Positions 62,404 to 64,000 of a stretch of DNA of 64,000 nucleotides are shown here, piece by piece. Under the pieces are notes generated by a model that saw nothing but the letters and a program-made list of their open reading frames with translations, was not told the DNA's origin and ran no database searches. The stretch covers positions 62,001-126,000 of the forward strand of contig JAIOIE010000021.1 of assembly GCA_019912665.1 (NCBI GenBank), written 5' to 3'. The translations under genes and the position numbers were made by a program. Source of the stretch: Deltaproteobacteria bacterium. Lineage in GTDB: Bacteria > Desulfobacterota > GWC2-55-46. Numbering within the stretch: position 1 is the stretch's first letter; the number at the start of each line of letters is the position of its first letter.

Positions 62404-64000
62404 TCATGTCAAGGGATTTACAAACCCCCGCTTGACGTCCTTTATGCGGAGCCTCAAGCTCGTATTGCCCTGCCATTCGTCCATGTAAGGCGAAAAAGCT
62501 ATGCCATAGCCCTTGCCTTCCACCGGGTGGAGGCCGGCGAGCCCGAACCCTATGCCGCGCTGGAAGCGCCCGTTATGACTCACCTTGAATTTCAGGTGCC
62601 TTGCTCCCACGACTTCGGTTTCCACTATGTGCGTGTCAGGCAGGCAAAGCAGCGGCTCGTGGTTGGAGGCGCCGAACGGGGCGAGGCTCTCTATCTCGGA
62701 GACGAGCCTTCTCCCGACTTCCTCGAGGGAGACGACCGCGTCGAGCGTCATTTCGGATACGAGGTCCTCATCCGTAAGGGAGCTGTTTACCTGCCTGATG
62801 AACTCTTTCCTGAAGCCCTCGACCATTTCGCCGGAGACTGTCAGGCCCGCGGCGGCCTTGTGCCCTCCGAACCTTTCGAGGAATGCGGAGCAGCCCTTGA
62901 GCCCCTCGAGGATGTTGAAGGAGCGTATGCTTCGGGCCGAGCCCTTGCCCACACCGTTCTCAAGCGCTATCAGGACGGCAGGCCTGGAGAACCTGTCCAC
63001 GAGCCGGGACGCGACTATGCCTATGACGCCCGGATGCCAGCGCTCGGAGCAGAGGACTATGCCCCTGTCCCTGTGCCCTTCGAGCATTGAGAGGGCCTCT
63101 TCGAGAGTCTCGGCCTCTATCCTCTGGCGCGAGGAGTTCTCTTTTTCGAGGGCAGCAGCGAGGGACGAGGCCTCTTCCTGGCTTTCGGTCGTAAGGAGCT
63201 TAAGCGCCGTGTCCGCGGTCGATATCCTCCCCGCGGCATTGAGCCTCGGCGCCATCTGGAAGGCGATGTGGCTTGCGGAGAGCCTGCCCTTGAGGCCGGC
63301 CGCTTCCATGAGGGCGTTCAATCCCGGCCTTTTCATGGCCTCGAGCTCCTTAAGCCCGTAGTGCACGAAGACGCGGTTCTCGTCCATGAGGGGCACGAGG
63401 TCAGCGACCGTCCCCAGGGCCACGAGGTCGAGGTATCTCTTCAGGTTCGGCTCCCCTCCCCTGAACCACCCCGTCTCGCGTAGATGCGCACGGAGCGCAA
63501 GCGCGAGGTTAAAGGCGACTCCCACCCCCGCAAGTCTCTTGAAAGGGAAACGGCACCCCTCCTGGCCCGGATTGAGGACCGCGAGCGCGGGAGGCGCGTC
63601 CTTCGGCATCTCATGGTGGTCGGTTACGATGACGTCAATGCCGAGCGAGTTTGCCAACTCCACCTCGGCCCTGTTCGAGGAGCCGCAGTCCACGGTTATA
63701 ATAAGGCGGCAGCCCGAGGCGGAAAGCCTCCTTACGGCCTCTGAGTTCAGGCCGTAGCCCTCGGCGAGCCTTCCGGGTATGTAGGTTGCTACGTCCGCCC
63801 CTATTTCGCCGAGAAAAAGGGAAAGAAGGGCCGTCGAGGTCGTGCCGTCGACGTCGTAGTCGCCGTAGACGGTTATCTTTTCCCTTTCGCGGAGGGCGCG
63901 GGCTATACGCTCAACGGCCTTTTCCATGCCCTTCATGAGCATGGGGTCGTGGAGCGAGGCGAGGTCCGGCTTCAGAAAAGAAAAGGCCTTGTCCGCGTCG
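62404..64000 (-). CDS. recJ: Single-stranded-DNA exonuclease RecJ, truncated by window end
   Basis: 5'-3' ssDNA exonuclease for recombination and repair. The frame is open to the window's right edge, so the N-terminus is missing. Visible are the DHH motifs VYGDYDVDGTTST and VTDHHEMP, the DHHA1 region with ERFGGHKAAAG, and the C-terminal OB fold. The first methionine (63942) is internal. About 530 residues are present against 550-580 usual. Confidence 0.95.
   Translation of the reverse strand, partial: DADKAFSFLKPDLASLHDPMLMKGMEKAVERIARALREREKITVYGDYDVDGTTSTALLSLFLGEIGADVATYIPGRLAEGYGLNSEAVRRLSASGCRLIITVDCGSSNRAEVELANSLGIDVIVTDHHEMPKDAPPALAVLNPGQEGCRFPFKRLAGVGVAFNLALALRAHLRETGWFRGGEPNLKRYLDLVALGTVADLVPLMDENRVFVHYGLKELEAMKRPGLNALMEAAGLKGRLSASHIAFQMAPRLNAAGRISTADTALKLLTTESQEEASSLAAALEKENSSRQRIEAETLEEALSMLEGHRDRGIVLCSERWHPGVIGIVASRLVDRFSRPAVLIALENGVGKGSARSIRSFNILEGLKGCSAFLERFGGHKAAAGLTVSGEMVEGFRKEFIRQVNSSLTDEDLVSEMTLDAVVSLEEVGRRLVSEIESLAPFGASNHEPLLCLPDTHIVETEVVGARHLKFKVSHNGRFQRGIGFGLAGLHPVEGKGYGIAFSPYMDEWQGNTSLRLRIKDVKRGFVNPLT

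Overview
This window is a gene-dense, GC-rich stretch of bacterial chromosome, almost entirely housekeeping and metabolic genes. It has no rRNA, recognisable tRNA, CRISPR array, prophage or intact insertion sequence. Gene content (cobalamin methionine synthase without a reactivation domain, bifunctional archaeal-type FBP aldolase/phosphatase, pyruvoyl arginine decarboxylase, AmrS radical SAM, giant BadF/HgdC-type activase, PyrD/PyrK, Mrp, response regulator-PilZ) suggests an anaerobic or microaerobic Gram-negative bacterium of the broad deltaproteobacterial (Desulfobacterota) or Nitrospirota type. This placement is inference. Codon use is striking: isoleucine is mostly ATA (21 of 23 Ile codons in mrp) and arginine is often AGG despite high GC.

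Layout. 1-8.5 kb: 3' part of argC, marC, rtcA with a thiamine-binding-type protein, a 600-base non-coding stretch, amrS, a zinc-ribbon protein, an AIR-synthase/HypE-like protein, FBP aldolase/phosphatase, DUF948 and YtxH proteins. 8.5-18 kb: small membrane proteins, a methyltransferase, macro domain, rhodanese, an ABC-2 exporter, a site-2 protease with CBS domains, an EamA half-transporter, alpha carbonic anhydrase, greA, rlmD. 18-33 kb: metH, a 46-codon small ORF, uvrB, ileS-lspA, a NarK-like transporter, response regulator-PilZ, topA, dprA. 33-43 kb: LysM protein, CpoB-like lipoprotein, engB, a PilB/GspE ATPase, a small membrane protein, hisS, acs, rpsU, a coiled-coil lipoprotein, rmuC. 43-54 kb: the 1409-residue activase, cytochrome c, heme o synthase, a divergent heme-copper oxidase subunit I, then nfu, ferredoxin, a short oxidase-like membrane protein, DUF1858, ScdA_N and mrp. 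54-64 kb: a long leftward run of recJ (cut by the window end), lytic transglycosylase, agmatinase, pyruvoyl arginine decarboxylase, two ATP-grasp ligases, GNAT, a methyltransferase, rimI, pyrK, pyrD.

Notable structure. Two dispersed non-coding repeat families, four copies of family A (about 130-140 bp) and three of family B (about 150 bp), sit at gene ends and in several cases supply the neighbour's stop codon. rtcA appears to start at an AUA codon overlapping the preceding UAA stop as AUAA, and lspA shows the same AUAA arrangement. Two gene sets deserve functional attention: the Fe-S/nitric-oxide-flavoured cluster nfu-fdx-oxidase-like-DUF1858-ScdA_N-mrp, and the agmatine/putrescine genes next to an ATP-grasp/ATP-grasp/GNAT unit joined by ATGA overlaps.
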